From MGBC131033 sp910585655 (GTDB lineage: Bacteria; Bacillota; Clostridia; Lachnospirales; Lachnospiraceae), in contig CATBCG010000058.1 of NCBI GenBank assembly GCA_949502025.1, positions 1-62,352 of the forward strand: DNA of 62,352 nucleotides, in the 5' to 3' direction. Positions within the stretch are counted from its first letter, which is position 1. Each line of letters opens with the position of its first letter. The position numbers and the translations under genes are program-made. A model generated the notes under the pieces. It made no database searches, had not been told where the DNA came from, and was given only the letters and a program-made list of their open reading frames with translations. Positions 32,214-40,891 of the stretch are shown here, one piece after another.

Positions 32214-33656
32214 TTATCGGGACAGCATGTAAATGACCGGGGACTGCCAGACAGGGACTATCTGAAGGGTTTCGTTCCCGGCATAGTCGCAAAGGTAAAA
32301 AGTATAATAGCCTGGCTTAGAGAGCTTGAGGACGCCGCCTGCAAGAGAAGGGTCGTTATCTGATACGATGATATCAGATACGTTAGTTCCGAGTGTGCCG
32401 TGCCGAAAGGCAGAAAGCTCCTGCCTGCCAGGAAGATAACGAATGGTACGGAGACCAGAGCCCCCTGTTTCCAGGACTTGGATCCGTACAGAAATATATG
32501 CCGTTTCGTAGGAGGTTTGCCAAACCATCTGCGGAGCGGCTTTATCTGCTTTTAGAGAGGCAAGCAGACAGAGAGATTGTTTTGGATCGGGAACTGCCGG
32601 ATACTTGAGGTAGCCTTCTAGCGCAGGGAGAAAGTGTCCGCCGGAGAGCAACGCTTCTTTTATCTGTGCGGCAGAAAGACCTTCGGAGGCGGCATAGAGC
32701 AGAGCGGCAACCGCGCAAATCTGAGGGGCAGCCATGGAAGTTCCGCTCATTACGGCATGACCTTCTATGACGGTACTATCAATTTTCTGACCAGGAGCTG
32801 CAAGATCAACGGAGGAAGCTCCATAATTGGAAAAAACAGACAACTGTTCGCCGGATTCGTCTATACTGGCTACCGAAATCAGATTAGGAAGGGCAAAAGA
32901 GGCAGGATAAACCGGATCTTCGTCATTATCTGAGGAAGAATTTCCCGCGGCGGCGACAAAGAGCATAGACGATTCCTTGATAGCCTTATAAAGCGTATTG
33001 CTGTAGGAGGAGGTCCCCCAGCTTAGGCAGCAGATATCCGCTCCCATTGCCTCTGCATACCGGATGGCTTGAACGGTCTGGGCAATCGATCCAGTACCGA
33101 AAGAGGTGGCAGAACGTCCCCCGCCTAAGACTTTAAGGTTCATCATCTGTACAGAAAAACCTGCCAAAGTCAGAGATTGGAGGCGGGTGATCTGGGAAGC
33201 GATAATTCCGGCAAGATGAGTACCATGGTTGTCGTTGTCCGTCGGATCTGCTTGTCGGATCGTTCCCTGCGAATCCGGGTTATAGTGACAGATCGTATTG
33301 TCATTGTGATAAAAATCCCAGCCATAGACGTCATCTATATAGCCGTTTCCGTCATTGTCGATACCGTCTTCAGGGATTTCCCCAGGATTGGTCCATAAAA
33401 ACGGTACTAATTCCGGGTGCTGATAGTCCATTCCGGTATCAATTACAGCAATAATGATCGGACGGTCGGAGTCGGAAGGTGTGGAAGTCATGGAAGTCAT
33501 AGAGGCTTGCAAAGAGAGAGTCTGGCAGAAGATATCTGGTTTTTGAAGGTCAGAAAAAATGCCGTCAAAAAACAAACTGCCGAGTAATAGAAAAAGAAAA
33601 AAGCAACGTTTAGGGGAAGCCTGTTTGGCAGGCTTCCCTGGTTTATAGGCATTCAT
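32214..33656 (-). CDS. S8 family subtilisin-like peptidase
   Basis: A 480-residue secreted or membrane-anchored serine protease. Residues 15-35 (RCFFLFLLLGSLFF) form a signal/anchor helix. The catalytic triad is visible: Asp in VIDTGMD, His in NHGTHLAG and Ser in SGTSMAAP, with oxyanion Asn in AAAGNSS. An insertion DNDGNGYIDD resembles a calcium loop. About 110 residues of a C-terminal beta domain follow. ATG 33656 overlaps the upstream FliD-like gene by 14 bases, implying coupling; a longer start at 33689 is possible. Confidence 0.88.
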   Translation of the reverse strand: MNAYKPGKPAKQASPKRCFFLFLLLGSLFFDGIFSDLQKPDIFCQTLSLQASMTSMTSTPSDSDRPIIIAVIDTGMDYQHPELVPFLWTNPGEIPEDGIDNDGNGYIDDVYGWDFYHNDNTICHYNPDSQGTIRQADPTDNDNHGTHLAGIIASQITRLQSLTLAGFSVQMMNLKVLGGGRSATSFGTGSIAQTVQAIRYAEAMGADICCLSWGTSSYSNTLYKAIKESSMLFVAAAGNSSSDNDEDPVYPASFALPNLISVASIDESGEQLSVFSNYGASSVDLAAPGQKIDSTVIEGHAVMSGTSMAAPQICAVAALLYAASEGLSAAQIKEALLSGGHFLPALEGYLKYPAVPDPKQSLCLLASLKADKAAPQMVWQTSYETAYISVRIQVLETGGSGLRTIRYLPGRQELSAFRHGTLGTNVSDIIVSDNDPSLAGGVLKLSKPGYYTFYLCDYAGNETLQIVPVWQSPVIYMLSR

Positions 33657-34953
33657 TATAAAAGAGCCCGCTGTAAAGGGAAAAGGCATAGGGGCTTAAA
33701 AAATTCTGCCTGGTAGTATTCGGATACGTGACGACTTCCTTGGTCGTATATTGAACCGGATCAAGGGCGATCTGGTTCAGCTCGTTTTTTAAATCGACTA
33801 CAAACGGAGAATCCCCGGCAAATAAGCTTGGAAGGGAGCCGTCCTCTAAGCTCTGGGAAACCAGATCATAGGAGGCGGCGAGTCGTCCGTCCGAGAGATA
33901 AATGCCGCAATCTCCCAGCCGTTCGGAGTGCCAGGAAAGCAGTTGGCTTAGATTCCGGTAAAGTGCGGAGGAGCCGCTGTGGTTCGCCTTGGCTGTTTCT
34001 CCTACCCAGAGGAAGGAATTGTATTGGTTTAAAAAGTCTTCTAACAGTTCCTTTACACCAGCCGTATCCGGTGCATAGCCGATACGAATGCTCTCTTCCG
34101 AAGCCTTTAGTAAGGAAACATGGAGACTTCTCTTGAGGGTAAATTCGTTGTTCATCAGTTCCTTAGAAGCGCCGTTTAAAGTAACATAGGCATTTGCCGG
34201 ACTTTGATCAAGATGATTTAAGCCCAGGAAATCAATCAGCCCATGACCGGAGGAAGGATACTCAATATCAGTCAGAGTAAAAGTACGATCGTTTACCCGA
34301 CCGGTATGCTCGGATTCCAAGCGCATCCGAATACGCTCCCCGCCCAGTCCGTCTACCTTGGCGTGGATGCCGATCGAAGATTTTCCTATAAAGCGTGCCA
34401 GCTTGGTGAGAATATCCTCATTGGTGCTGCCAGGCGAAATGTTAAACTGAAGCTGGTAAAGGTTATCCTCTACCTCTGCCTGGAATCGGTAGAGACCAGG
34501 CTCTAACGTTCTGCCGGCAGCATAGAGCGGATTACCGATGTTTCGCTGCGGCAGAGCCAGAGAGTGAATCTGCAAAAGGGCAGGCTCCGGCAGCTTTTCA
34601 AGAGGAAGCCCAGCCGCGTCCGGCGTAAGATCTGCCGAAGCCAATAAAGGATGATCGGAAACCGCCAGCCACGAGGAGTAGAGATCGGACTGCGCCGGAT
34701 CAAGCTCGTCAAGCAGCATAGACAGGTTCATAGCATCCTCTTTCATATCTATCAAAAAATGGCGTTTTGCCGTATTGAGCTGAAGTAAGTAAAGAGGGGA
34801 AGAAGCATTTCGTTTTGCCATACGTGTATAAATATCACGCAGCTCGGAAGAGCCGCTTAGACGTTTGGCAGCAGTGCGGCGGACAGAACGGCGGCGTTCT
34901 ATCTGGCGGGCTGCAAGCTGTTGGGTTATCTGGGTATAAATCGGTGCAGGCAT
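33643..34953 (-). CDS. FliD-like (flagellar cap-like) protein of unknown role
   Basis: A 436-residue protein without signal peptide. Its middle and C-terminal parts resemble FliD: NAYVTLNGASKELMNNEFTL, SIRIGYAPDTAGVKELLEDF then LNQYNSFL, the pattern of hook-associated protein 2. A helical N-terminus (MPAPIYTQITQQLAARQIER) is unusual. No flagellar genes are present in the window. It is coupled to the subtilase gene, so the pair may act together. I cannot assign a function; the FliD likeness is by eye. Confidence 0.55.
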   Translation of the reverse strand: MPAPIYTQITQQLAARQIERRRSVRRTAAKRLSGSSELRDIYTRMAKRNASSPLYLLQLNTAKRHFLIDMKEDAMNLSMLLDELDPAQSDLYSSWLAVSDHPLLASADLTPDAAGLPLEKLPEPALLQIHSLALPQRNIGNPLYAAGRTLEPGLYRFQAEVEDNLYQLQFNISPGSTNEDILTKLARFIGKSSIGIHAKVDGLGGERIRMRLESEHTGRVNDRTFTLTDIEYPSSGHGLIDFLGLNHLDQSPANAYVTLNGASKELMNNEFTLKRSLHVSLLKASEESIRIGYAPDTAGVKELLEDFLNQYNSFLWVGETAKANHSGSSALYRNLSQLLSWHSERLGDCGIYLSDGRLAASYDLVSQSLEDGSLPSLFAGDSPFVVDLKNELNQIALDPVQYTTKEVVTYPNTTRQNFLSPYAFSLYSGLFYNECL

Positions 34954-35057
34954 AGCCGTTCCTCCTTCCTTTTAATGGAATGAAAATAAAACAATGTTCC
35001 TTATATAATATATGATATCACGTTACAATAAAATTGCAAGAAAAATATAAAAAAGTA

Positions 35058-35087
35058 TTGACGGAGAAAGGGTGTTTATGGTATAGT
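35058..35087 (+). promoter_or_regulatory. SigA promoter of the rpmG-secE-nusG-rplKA operon
   Basis: TTGACG (35058-35063), 18-bp spacer, TATAGT (35082-35087) with TGG before the -10. It leaves a leader of about 105 bases before rpmG. Confidence 0.7.
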
Positions 35088-35199
35088 AGGAGAGCGATGA
35101 GATAGGTCTTTTTTTTATGCCTAAAAACAGGTTGAGAACAGTAGGAGAACGGTTCCTTCCTGGTAAACACAAAACGAATTTATAGCGGAGGTGGAAGTT

Positions 35200-35349
35200 G
35201 TGCGTACAAAAATCACATTGGCATGTACCGAATGTAAGCAGCGGAATTACAATACCATGAAAGAAAAGAAGCTGCATCCGGACAGAATGGAAACGAAAAA
35301 GTATTGTAAATTCTGTAAGGCTCATACCCTGCATAAGGAGACCAGATAA
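35200..35349 (+). CDS. rpmG: 50S ribosomal protein L33
   Basis: This 49-residue protein begins MRTKITLACTECKQRNYNTM and has two Cys pairs (CTEC, CKFC), the zinc-binding form of L33. GTG start with GGAGGTGG 5 bases upstream. It heads the secE-nusG operon as in most Firmicutes. Confidence 0.93.
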   Translation: MRTKITLACTECKQRNYNTMKEKKLHPDRMETKKYCKFCKAHTLHKETR

Positions 35350-35423
35350 GCTGACAGAACACGCCGGATACGGCTGGCAGGGAACATACTCCGGCTTGTA
35401 TCCAGCAGAAAGGAAAGTGAAAC

Positions 35424-35633
35424 ATGGGAGACGTAACGAGTAAAACTGCAGATAAGGCTCCAAAGAAGAGCTTTTTCAAGGCTATAAAATCCGAATTTAA
35501 AAAGATTGTATGGCCGGACAGGGATTCACTTTTGAAGCAATCCGTTTCTGTCGTCGCTGTTTCCGTTGTGCTTGGTGCTGCTATTGCAGTGTTGGATCTT
35601 GGCATTCAGTACGTGATTGATTTAATTTTGTAG
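35424..35633 (+). CDS. secE: Preprotein translocase subunit SecE
   Basis: A 69-residue single-helix subunit of the SecYEG channel. The conserved amphipathic segment FKAIKSEFKKIVWPDRDSLL precedes a C-terminal membrane helix. It lies 20 bases before nusG, the standard arrangement. Confidence 0.93.
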   Translation: MGDVTSKTADKAPKKSFFKAIKSEFKKIVWPDRDSLLKQSVSVVAVSVVLGAAIAVLDLGIQYVIDLIL

Positions 35634-35652
35634 AATAAGATAAGGTGATGAT

Positions 35653-36168
35653 ATGTCAGAGGCGAAATGGTATGTGGTACACACTTATTCCGGTTATGAG
35701 AATAAGGTGAAAGCCAACATCGAGAAAACGATTGAGAACAGAAAGCTGCAGGATCAGATTCTGGAGGTTTCAGTTCCGCTTGAAGAAGTAGTGGAAGTGA
35801 AAAACGGTGTTAAAAAACAGGTACAAAAGAAGCTGTTTCCCGGCTATGTGCTTCTCAATATGATTATGAATGATGATACTTGGTATGTTGTAAGGAATAC
35901 CAGGGGAGTAACCGGATTTGTAGGCCCAGGTTCCAAACCAGTACCATTGACCGACGCGGAGATGAAGAGCATGGGAGTCCACCACAGTGAGGTTCAGATT
36001 GATCTGGAGGAAGGGGATTCCGTAGTGGTGACAGCCGGTGTCTGGGAGAATACGACGGGGATTGTTCAGTCGATCAACAATGTGAAACAGATTGTCACTA
36101 TCAGCGTAGACATGTTCGGACGGGAAACACCTGTGGAAATCAGTTTCACCGATATCAAGAAGTTATAA
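35653..36168 (+). CDS. nusG: Transcription termination/antitermination factor NusG
   Basis: This 171-residue factor has an NGN domain (AKWYVVHTYSGYENKVKANI) and a C-terminal KOW domain (EGDSVVVTAGVWENTTGIVQ). It binds RNA polymerase and influences pausing and elongation. Length is normal. ATG 35653 follows AAGGTGATG. Confidence 0.95.
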   Translation: MSEAKWYVVHTYSGYENKVKANIEKTIENRKLQDQILEVSVPLEEVVEVKNGVKKQVQKKLFPGYVLLNMIMNDDTWYVVRNTRGVTGFVGPGSKPVPLTDAEMKSMGVHHSEVQIDLEEGDSVVVTAGVWENTTGIVQSINNVKQIVTISVDMFGRETPVEISFTDIKKL

Positions 36169-36184
36169 GTGGAGGTTATCACAA

Positions 36185-36610
36185 ATGGCAAAGAAAGTAG
36201 AAGGTTATATAAAATTACAGATTCCTGCCGCTAAGGCAACTCCGGCTCCTCCGGTTGGACCGGCTTTAGGACAGCATGGTGTGAACATTGTACAGTTCAC
36301 CAAGGAATTTAATGCCAGAACAGCAGGGCAGGAAGGAATGATCATTCCGGTTGTTATTACGGTATATGCTGACAGGAGTTTCAGCTTTATTACAAAGACT
36401 CCTCCTGCAGCCGTATTATTAAAGAAGGCATGTAAAATCGAGACTGCATCCGCAGTGCCGAACAAAAACAAGGTAGCGAAGATCAAAAAGGATGAGATTC
36501 GTAAGATTGCTGAGCTGAAGATGCCGGATCTGAATGCTGCCAGTGTAGAAAGCGCAATGAGCATGATCGCAGGAACCGCCCGTTCTATGGGTATTGTAGT
36601 AGAAGACTAA
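36185..36610 (+). CDS. rplK: 50S ribosomal protein L11
   Basis: A 141-residue L11 with an N-terminal domain (GYIKLQIPAAKATPAPPVGP) and an rRNA-binding C-terminal domain ending GTARSMGIVVED. It is of normal length. GGAGG precedes the ATG, 16 bases after nusG. Confidence 0.96.
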   Translation: MAKKVEGYIKLQIPAAKATPAPPVGPALGQHGVNIVQFTKEFNARTAGQEGMIIPVVITVYADRSFSFITKTPPAAVLLKKACKIETASAVPNKNKVAKIKKDEIRKIAELKMPDLNAASVESAMSMIAGTARSMGIVVED

Positions 36611-36720
36611 CGAACACGCTTCACCGGCAGGGGGAAGAACTCTTTATGCCGTAGGAAAGACAGTGGGAGGCAGGTAAGAAGCCTGCCGAAGCATAGATAC
36701 CACAGGAGGTTTTGTTTATT

Positions 36721-37413
36721 ATGAAAAGAGGAAAGAAATACGTAGAGGCTGCGAAATTAGTGGATAGGGCAACCTTCTATGATACAGCAGATGCCATCAC
36801 TTTAGTGAAAAAGACAGCAGTTGCAAAGTTCGATGAGACGGTAGAAGCTCATATCAAGCTTGGTGTAGACGGACGTCATGCCGATCAGCAGGTACGTGGC
36901 GCTGTAGTTCTGCCGCATGGGACAGGCCGTACCGTTCGTGTTCTGGTATTTGCCAAAGGCGATAAGATCAACGAGGCAGAGGCAGCAGGAGCCGATTATG
37001 TAGGCGGCGAGGAGCTGATCCCGAAGATCCAGAACGAAGGCTGGTTTGAATTTGACGTGGTTGTAGCAACCCCGGATATGATGGGTGTCGTAGGTCGTTT
37101 GGGACGTGTTTTAGGACCAAAGGGCTTAATGCCGAACCCGAAGGCGGGTACTGTTACCATGGACGTAGCAAAGGCTGTCGCAGATATCAAGGCTGGTAAG
37201 ATTGAGTACCGTCTTGACAAAGCAAATATCATTCATGTGCCAGTGGGAAAAGCTTCTTTTACAGAGGAGCAGTTAGCAGACAACTTCAATACGCTGATAG
37301 GCGCTATTGTAAAAGCCAAACCGGCTTCCGCAAAGGGCCAGTATTTAAAGAGCGTTACTCTAAGTTCCACCATGGGACCGGGAGTAAGACTGAATACAAC
37401 GAAGCTAGGCTAG
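36721..37413 (+). CDS. rplA: 50S ribosomal protein L1
   Basis: A 230-residue L1, with GRLGRVLGPKGLMPNPKAGT as its signature. The start is ATG 36721 (MKRGKKYVEAAK) behind CAGGAGG; an in-frame TTG at 36712 is not needed. The 110-base gap after rplK contains the stem GCAGG/CCTGC and may hold a regulatory leader. L1 can repress its own operon. Confidence 0.95.
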   Translation: MKRGKKYVEAAKLVDRATFYDTADAITLVKKTAVAKFDETVEAHIKLGVDGRHADQQVRGAVVLPHGTGRTVRVLVFAKGDKINEAEAAGADYVGGEELIPKIQNEGWFEFDVVVATPDMMGVVGRLGRVLGPKGLMPNPKAGTVTMDVAKAVADIKAGKIEYRLDKANIIHVPVGKASFTEEQLADNFNTLIGAIVKAKPASAKGQYLKSVTLSSTMGPGVRLNTTKLG

Positions 37414-37419
37414 TCCTTA

Positions 37420-37506
37420 GAGAACAGAATCAGGCGTAGCCGTCCAGAGTATCTGGAGGGCTGGTCCTTGCAGGAAAGAAAGGCTTTACATCGCGCATAA
37501 CAGGCT
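37420..37506 (+). promoter_or_regulatory. rplJ leader: Possible orphan L10-leader-like sequence
   Basis: AATCAGGCGTAGCCG followed by GGAGGGCTGG resembles part of the Firmicute L10 leader that normally sits between rplA and rplJ. Here it is followed by a terminator and no rplJ. Recognition is tentative. Confidence 0.35.
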
Positions 37507-37545
37507 GCCGCTTTCGGTGTCGTTACCGAAAGCGGCTCCTTTTTG
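37507..37545 (+). terminator. Strong terminator after rplA
   Basis: GCCGCTTTCGGT and ACCGAAAGCGGC form a perfect 12-bp stem, followed by TCCTTTTTG. Confidence 0.88.
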
Positions 37546-37595
37546 TATCATAGGAAAATTTTCCGGGCGGGATACGCACTCGCGCGAATGGAAGA
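37546..37595 (+). repeat. Dispersed repeat copy 3 (short form)
   Basis: TATCATAGGAAAATTTTCCG continues GGCGGGATACGCACTCGCGC and GAATGGAAGA. It begins right after the terminator T-run. The rest of the gap to 37798 shows no gene; a SigA-like promoter there is not clear. Confidence 0.8.
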
Positions 37596-37798
37596 TAAAA
37601 ATTTGACGCGTGTAAAAAATACTGCATTGACGTAAACGATTACAAGAGGTATCATAGTAGATAAGGGCAGAACAGGACAGGAGTGGTTTGCCTGTCGGAT
37701 GTCTGGTATAGTATAGGGTTGCCTGATGGTCAGACATAAGACATAAGAAACAAGAAATGAAAAATGGGAAGTAAAGAAACAAAGAAGGGAGAATGGGG

Positions 37799-39202
37799 AT
37801 GAATTTAGTTCAGAAATTTATGACAAAGTTTGCGGGCGCTAGGGATATGACGGAGGGGAAACCGGCTCGGAACTTGATTGAGTTTGCGGTTCCGTTGCTG
37901 ATTGGAAACCTGGCACAGCTTTTGTATAGTACGGTAGATTCGATTGTGGTAGGAAAATATGTAGGGGATCAGGCTTTGGCGGCGATTGGAGCCAGTATGC
38001 CGTTATTTAACCTGGTGCTGGTATTGTTTATGGGGATTTCCGTAGGTGCCGGAATTATGATTTCCCAGTATTTTGGGGCAAAGGATCGTCGGAATCTGTC
38101 GATGACCATTGGCAACAGCATTATTTTAAATATCATAGCCAGTGCGATGATTATGCTGGTCGGTTTTTTCCTGGTAGAACCGTTTATGCGGATGCTGGGG
38201 ACACCAGAGGATATTTTTAAGATGTCATGTTCCTATTTGACAATCGTCTTTGTCGGAATTATTGGCTGTACGTTTTACAATATTTTTTCCGGAATTCTGC
38301 GTGGTATGGGCGATTCCGTGATGCCGCTTTTTTTCCTGCTGATCTCTACGGTATTAAACATTGCCCTGGATTTATGGTTTGTAATCGGCTTCCGTCTGGG
38401 GGTAGCAGGCGTGGCATATGCGACCGTGCTGGCGCAGGGAATTTCTGCCATACTATGTTTCTTGCGTATCAAGAGCATGAAGGATGTGCTAGACATTAAC
38501 AAATCCACTTTGAAATTAGAGGGTGTCCTGGTAAAACGGTTGATTATTTTAGGAATTCCTTCCGGTGTATCCCAGATGATTTTTTCGATGGCGGCACTGG
38601 TGGTACAGTCTCTCACAAACAGCTTTGGCTCTAGTATCATTACGGTTTCTACGGTAGTTATGCGTGTGGACAGCTTTGCGATGATGCCGTGCTTTACCTT
38701 TGGTACAGCCATGACCACCTATGCCGGGCAGAACATCGGAGCCGGACGCTTAGACCGGGTAAAAGCAGGAACCAGGGACGGAATGAAGCTAGGTCTTAGT
38801 ATCTCCGCGGTGCTTGTGCTGTTTATCGTCATTTTCGGAAAATATCTGATGTCATTGTTTACCAACACACAGGAAATTATCGATATGAGTAACCGAATGA
38901 TGCGAATGCTTTCTATTGGTTATATTGCCTGTGCGATTACCCAGATTTTATCCGGTGTAATGAGGGGAGCAGGCGATACTGTTACCCCAATGTGGATTTC
39001 CATTATTACTACGGTATTCCTGCGTGTGCCGGTAGCCTATGGAATTGCGTGGATGACCAAGAGCGCAGACTTTCCAAACGGCAGACCGGAATGTATTTTT
39101 ATATCCCTGCTCGTTTCCTGGACGTTAGGCGCCGTGATTACGACGCTCTTCTATAAATTCGGGAACTGGCATAAAAAAGGAATTGTACAGCAGGACAACT
39201 AA
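37799..39202 (+). CDS. MATE family efflux transporter
   Basis: This 467-residue, 12-helix antiporter shows two MatE domains. Conserved stretches include PARNLIEFAVPLLIGNLAQL and YSTVDSIVVGKYVGDQALAA. Family members expel drugs or metabolites with Na+ or H+. AGAAGGGAG supports ATG 37799; ATG 37793 lies too close to it. The stop abuts the 110-bp tandem duplication. Confidence 0.9.
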   Translation: MNLVQKFMTKFAGARDMTEGKPARNLIEFAVPLLIGNLAQLLYSTVDSIVVGKYVGDQALAAIGASMPLFNLVLVLFMGISVGAGIMISQYFGAKDRRNLSMTIGNSIILNIIASAMIMLVGFFLVEPFMRMLGTPEDIFKMSCSYLTIVFVGIIGCTFYNIFSGILRGMGDSVMPLFFLLISTVLNIALDLWFVIGFRLGVAGVAYATVLAQGISAILCFLRIKSMKDVLDINKSTLKLEGVLVKRLIILGIPSGVSQMIFSMAALVVQSLTNSFGSSIITVSTVVMRVDSFAMMPCFTFGTAMTTYAGQNIGAGRLDRVKAGTRDGMKLGLSISAVLVLFIVIFGKYLMSLFTNTQEIIDMSNRMMRMLSIGYIACAITQILSGVMRGAGDTVTPMWISIITTVFLRVPVAYGIAWMTKSADFPNGRPECIFISLLVSWTLGAVITTLFYKFGNWHKKGIVQQDN

Positions 39203-39422
39203 GCGGAACTATCACAACAGCGAGATCCCGGAGCAGCCCCCCAGAGGATTTACGGATGCGTCTTTTTGCAGCCGGAAATGCTCTGCCAGAAGGGGGCAGC
39301 GAAGGGAATCGAGCGGAACTATCACAACAGCGAGATCCCGGAGCAGCCCCCCAGAGGATTTACGGATGCGTCTTTTTGCAGCCGGAAATGCTCTGCCAGA
39401 AGGGGGCAGCGAAGGGAATCGA
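39203..39422 (+). repeat. Perfect 110-bp tandem duplication
   Basis: Copies at 39203-39312 and 39313-39422 are identical by eye, with the first 8-10 bases of a third (GCGGAACTAC) at 39423. Each contains CTGCC-AGAAG-GGGGCAG and other small stems. It fills the gap between the MATE stop and the GH1 ribosome site. The frame stays open through both copies (fused upstream of GH1), but no ribosome site supports translation. Confidence 0.92.
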
Positions 39423-39449
39423 GCGGAACTACTAATAGGAGGTAAAAAA

Positions 39450-40871
39450 ATGTCAAGATTTCCAAAGGAGTTTTTATTTGGCGGTGCAACAGCCGCAAAC
39501 CAATGCGAAGGCGCTTACTTAGAGGATGGAAAGGGTCTGTCGATTCAGGACGTTTATCCGCACGGGATGCGTGGAGGAATTACCGAGGAGCCTACTCCGG
39601 ACAATATGAAGCTGATAGGGATTGACTTTTATCATCGGTATGCCGAGGACATTAAACTGTTTGCAGAGATGGGATTTAAAGTATTCCGTTTATCGATCGC
39701 GTGGAGCCGGATTTTCCCGAAAGGGGATGAGGAGCAGCCAAACGAAAAGGGGCTGGAGTTTTATGACAGGGTGTTTGACGAATGTGCCAAATACGGGATT
39801 GAGCCGTTGGTAACGCTCTCTCACTATGAGACGCCGTTGCATCTTTCAAAGGAATACGACGGATGGCGTGATCGGAGACTGGTCGGCTTTTTTGAGCGTT
39901 ATGCCAGAACGGTATTTACCCGCTACAAGGATAAAGTAAAATACTGGCTGACCTTTAATGAAATCAATGCCGGATTACATAACCCGTTTATGGCAGCGGG
40001 GATTTATACGCCAAAAGCAGATCTGACAGAACAGGATATTTACCAGGCGATGCACCATGAATTTGTGGCGAGCGCTCTGGCGGTAAAGGCTTGCCATGAG
40101 ATCTGCCCGGATGCCAAAATCGGCTGTATGGTATTAAACATTCCGGTTTATCCGTATACGCCAAGTCCGGATGATGTGATTGCCGTGATGGAGACAGAAC
40201 AGAAGAACTATTTCTTTACGGATGTTCATGCGAGAGGAAGCTATTCGGCGTTTGCGAAAAAATATATGGAAAACCGCGGTATCCATTTGAATATGGAAGC
40301 AGAGGATGAGGAAATCCTAAAGAATACCGTAGATTTTGTTTCCTTTAGTTATTATATGAGCGCCTGCGCCAGCGCGGATCCGAATATGAAAACCGGCGAG
40401 GGAAATATTTTAGGAGGCGTGCCGAATCCACATTTAAAGGCAAGCGAATGGGGATGGCAAATCGATCCGAAGGGACTTCGGATTGCCTTAAACAACATCT
40501 ACGATCGGTATCAGCTTCCGGTCTTTATCGTAGAAAACGGTCTGGGGGCGGTAGACGAGCTGGTAACAGACGAAAACGGCAATAAGACCGTTCTGGACGA
40601 TTACCGTATCCAATATCTGAACGACCATCTCTACCAGGTAGCCGAGGCGATCAACAAAGACGGTGTTGAGGTAATGGGGTATACGACTTGGGGCTGTATC
40701 GACCTGGTTAGCGCCTCTACAGCGGAACTGAAAAAACGCTATGGTTTTATCTATGTAGATCGTTATGACGACGGAACCGGTACGTTGGAGCGTTATAAAA
40801 AGAAGAGCTTTGACTGGTACAAGGAAGTTATTGCGACAAGCGGCGATAACCTGACGGCGCCAGAAGTTTAA
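39450..40871 (+). CDS. GH1 6-phospho-beta-glucosidase
   Basis: This 473-residue cytosolic (beta/alpha)8 enzyme has the start FPKEFLFGGATAANQCEGAY, acid/base Glu in TFNEIN and nucleophile Glu in VENGLG. The phosphate-recognition motif SASTAELKKRYGFIYVD marks 6-phospho-beta-glucosidases. GGAGG lies just before ATG 39450; the long N-terminal reading through the 110-bp repeats is rejected. The ROK kinase follows 20 bases later. Together they could phosphorylate and then cleave beta-glucosides without a PTS. Confidence 0.92.
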   Translation: MSRFPKEFLFGGATAANQCEGAYLEDGKGLSIQDVYPHGMRGGITEEPTPDNMKLIGIDFYHRYAEDIKLFAEMGFKVFRLSIAWSRIFPKGDEEQPNEKGLEFYDRVFDECAKYGIEPLVTLSHYETPLHLSKEYDGWRDRRLVGFFERYARTVFTRYKDKVKYWLTFNEINAGLHNPFMAAGIYTPKADLTEQDIYQAMHHEFVASALAVKACHEICPDAKIGCMVLNIPVYPYTPSPDDVIAVMETEQKNYFFTDVHARGSYSAFAKKYMENRGIHLNMEAEDEEILKNTVDFVSFSYYMSACASADPNMKTGEGNILGGVPNPHLKASEWGWQIDPKGLRIALNNIYDRYQLPVFIVENGLGAVDELVTDENGNKTVLDDYRIQYLNDHLYQVAEAINKDGVEVMGYTTWGCIDLVSASTAELKKRYGFIYVDRYDDGTGTLERYKKKSFDWYKEVIATSGDNLTAPEV

Positions 40872-40891
40872 AAAGAAAGGGTGATAGCAAG

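Noticed and set aside
39183..39449. Long N-terminal extension of the GH1 ORF through the 110-bp repeats
   Set aside because: No ribosome site at its start and a repeated peptide; GGAGG before ATG 39450 and the family start (FPKEFLFGGATA) give the real beginning.
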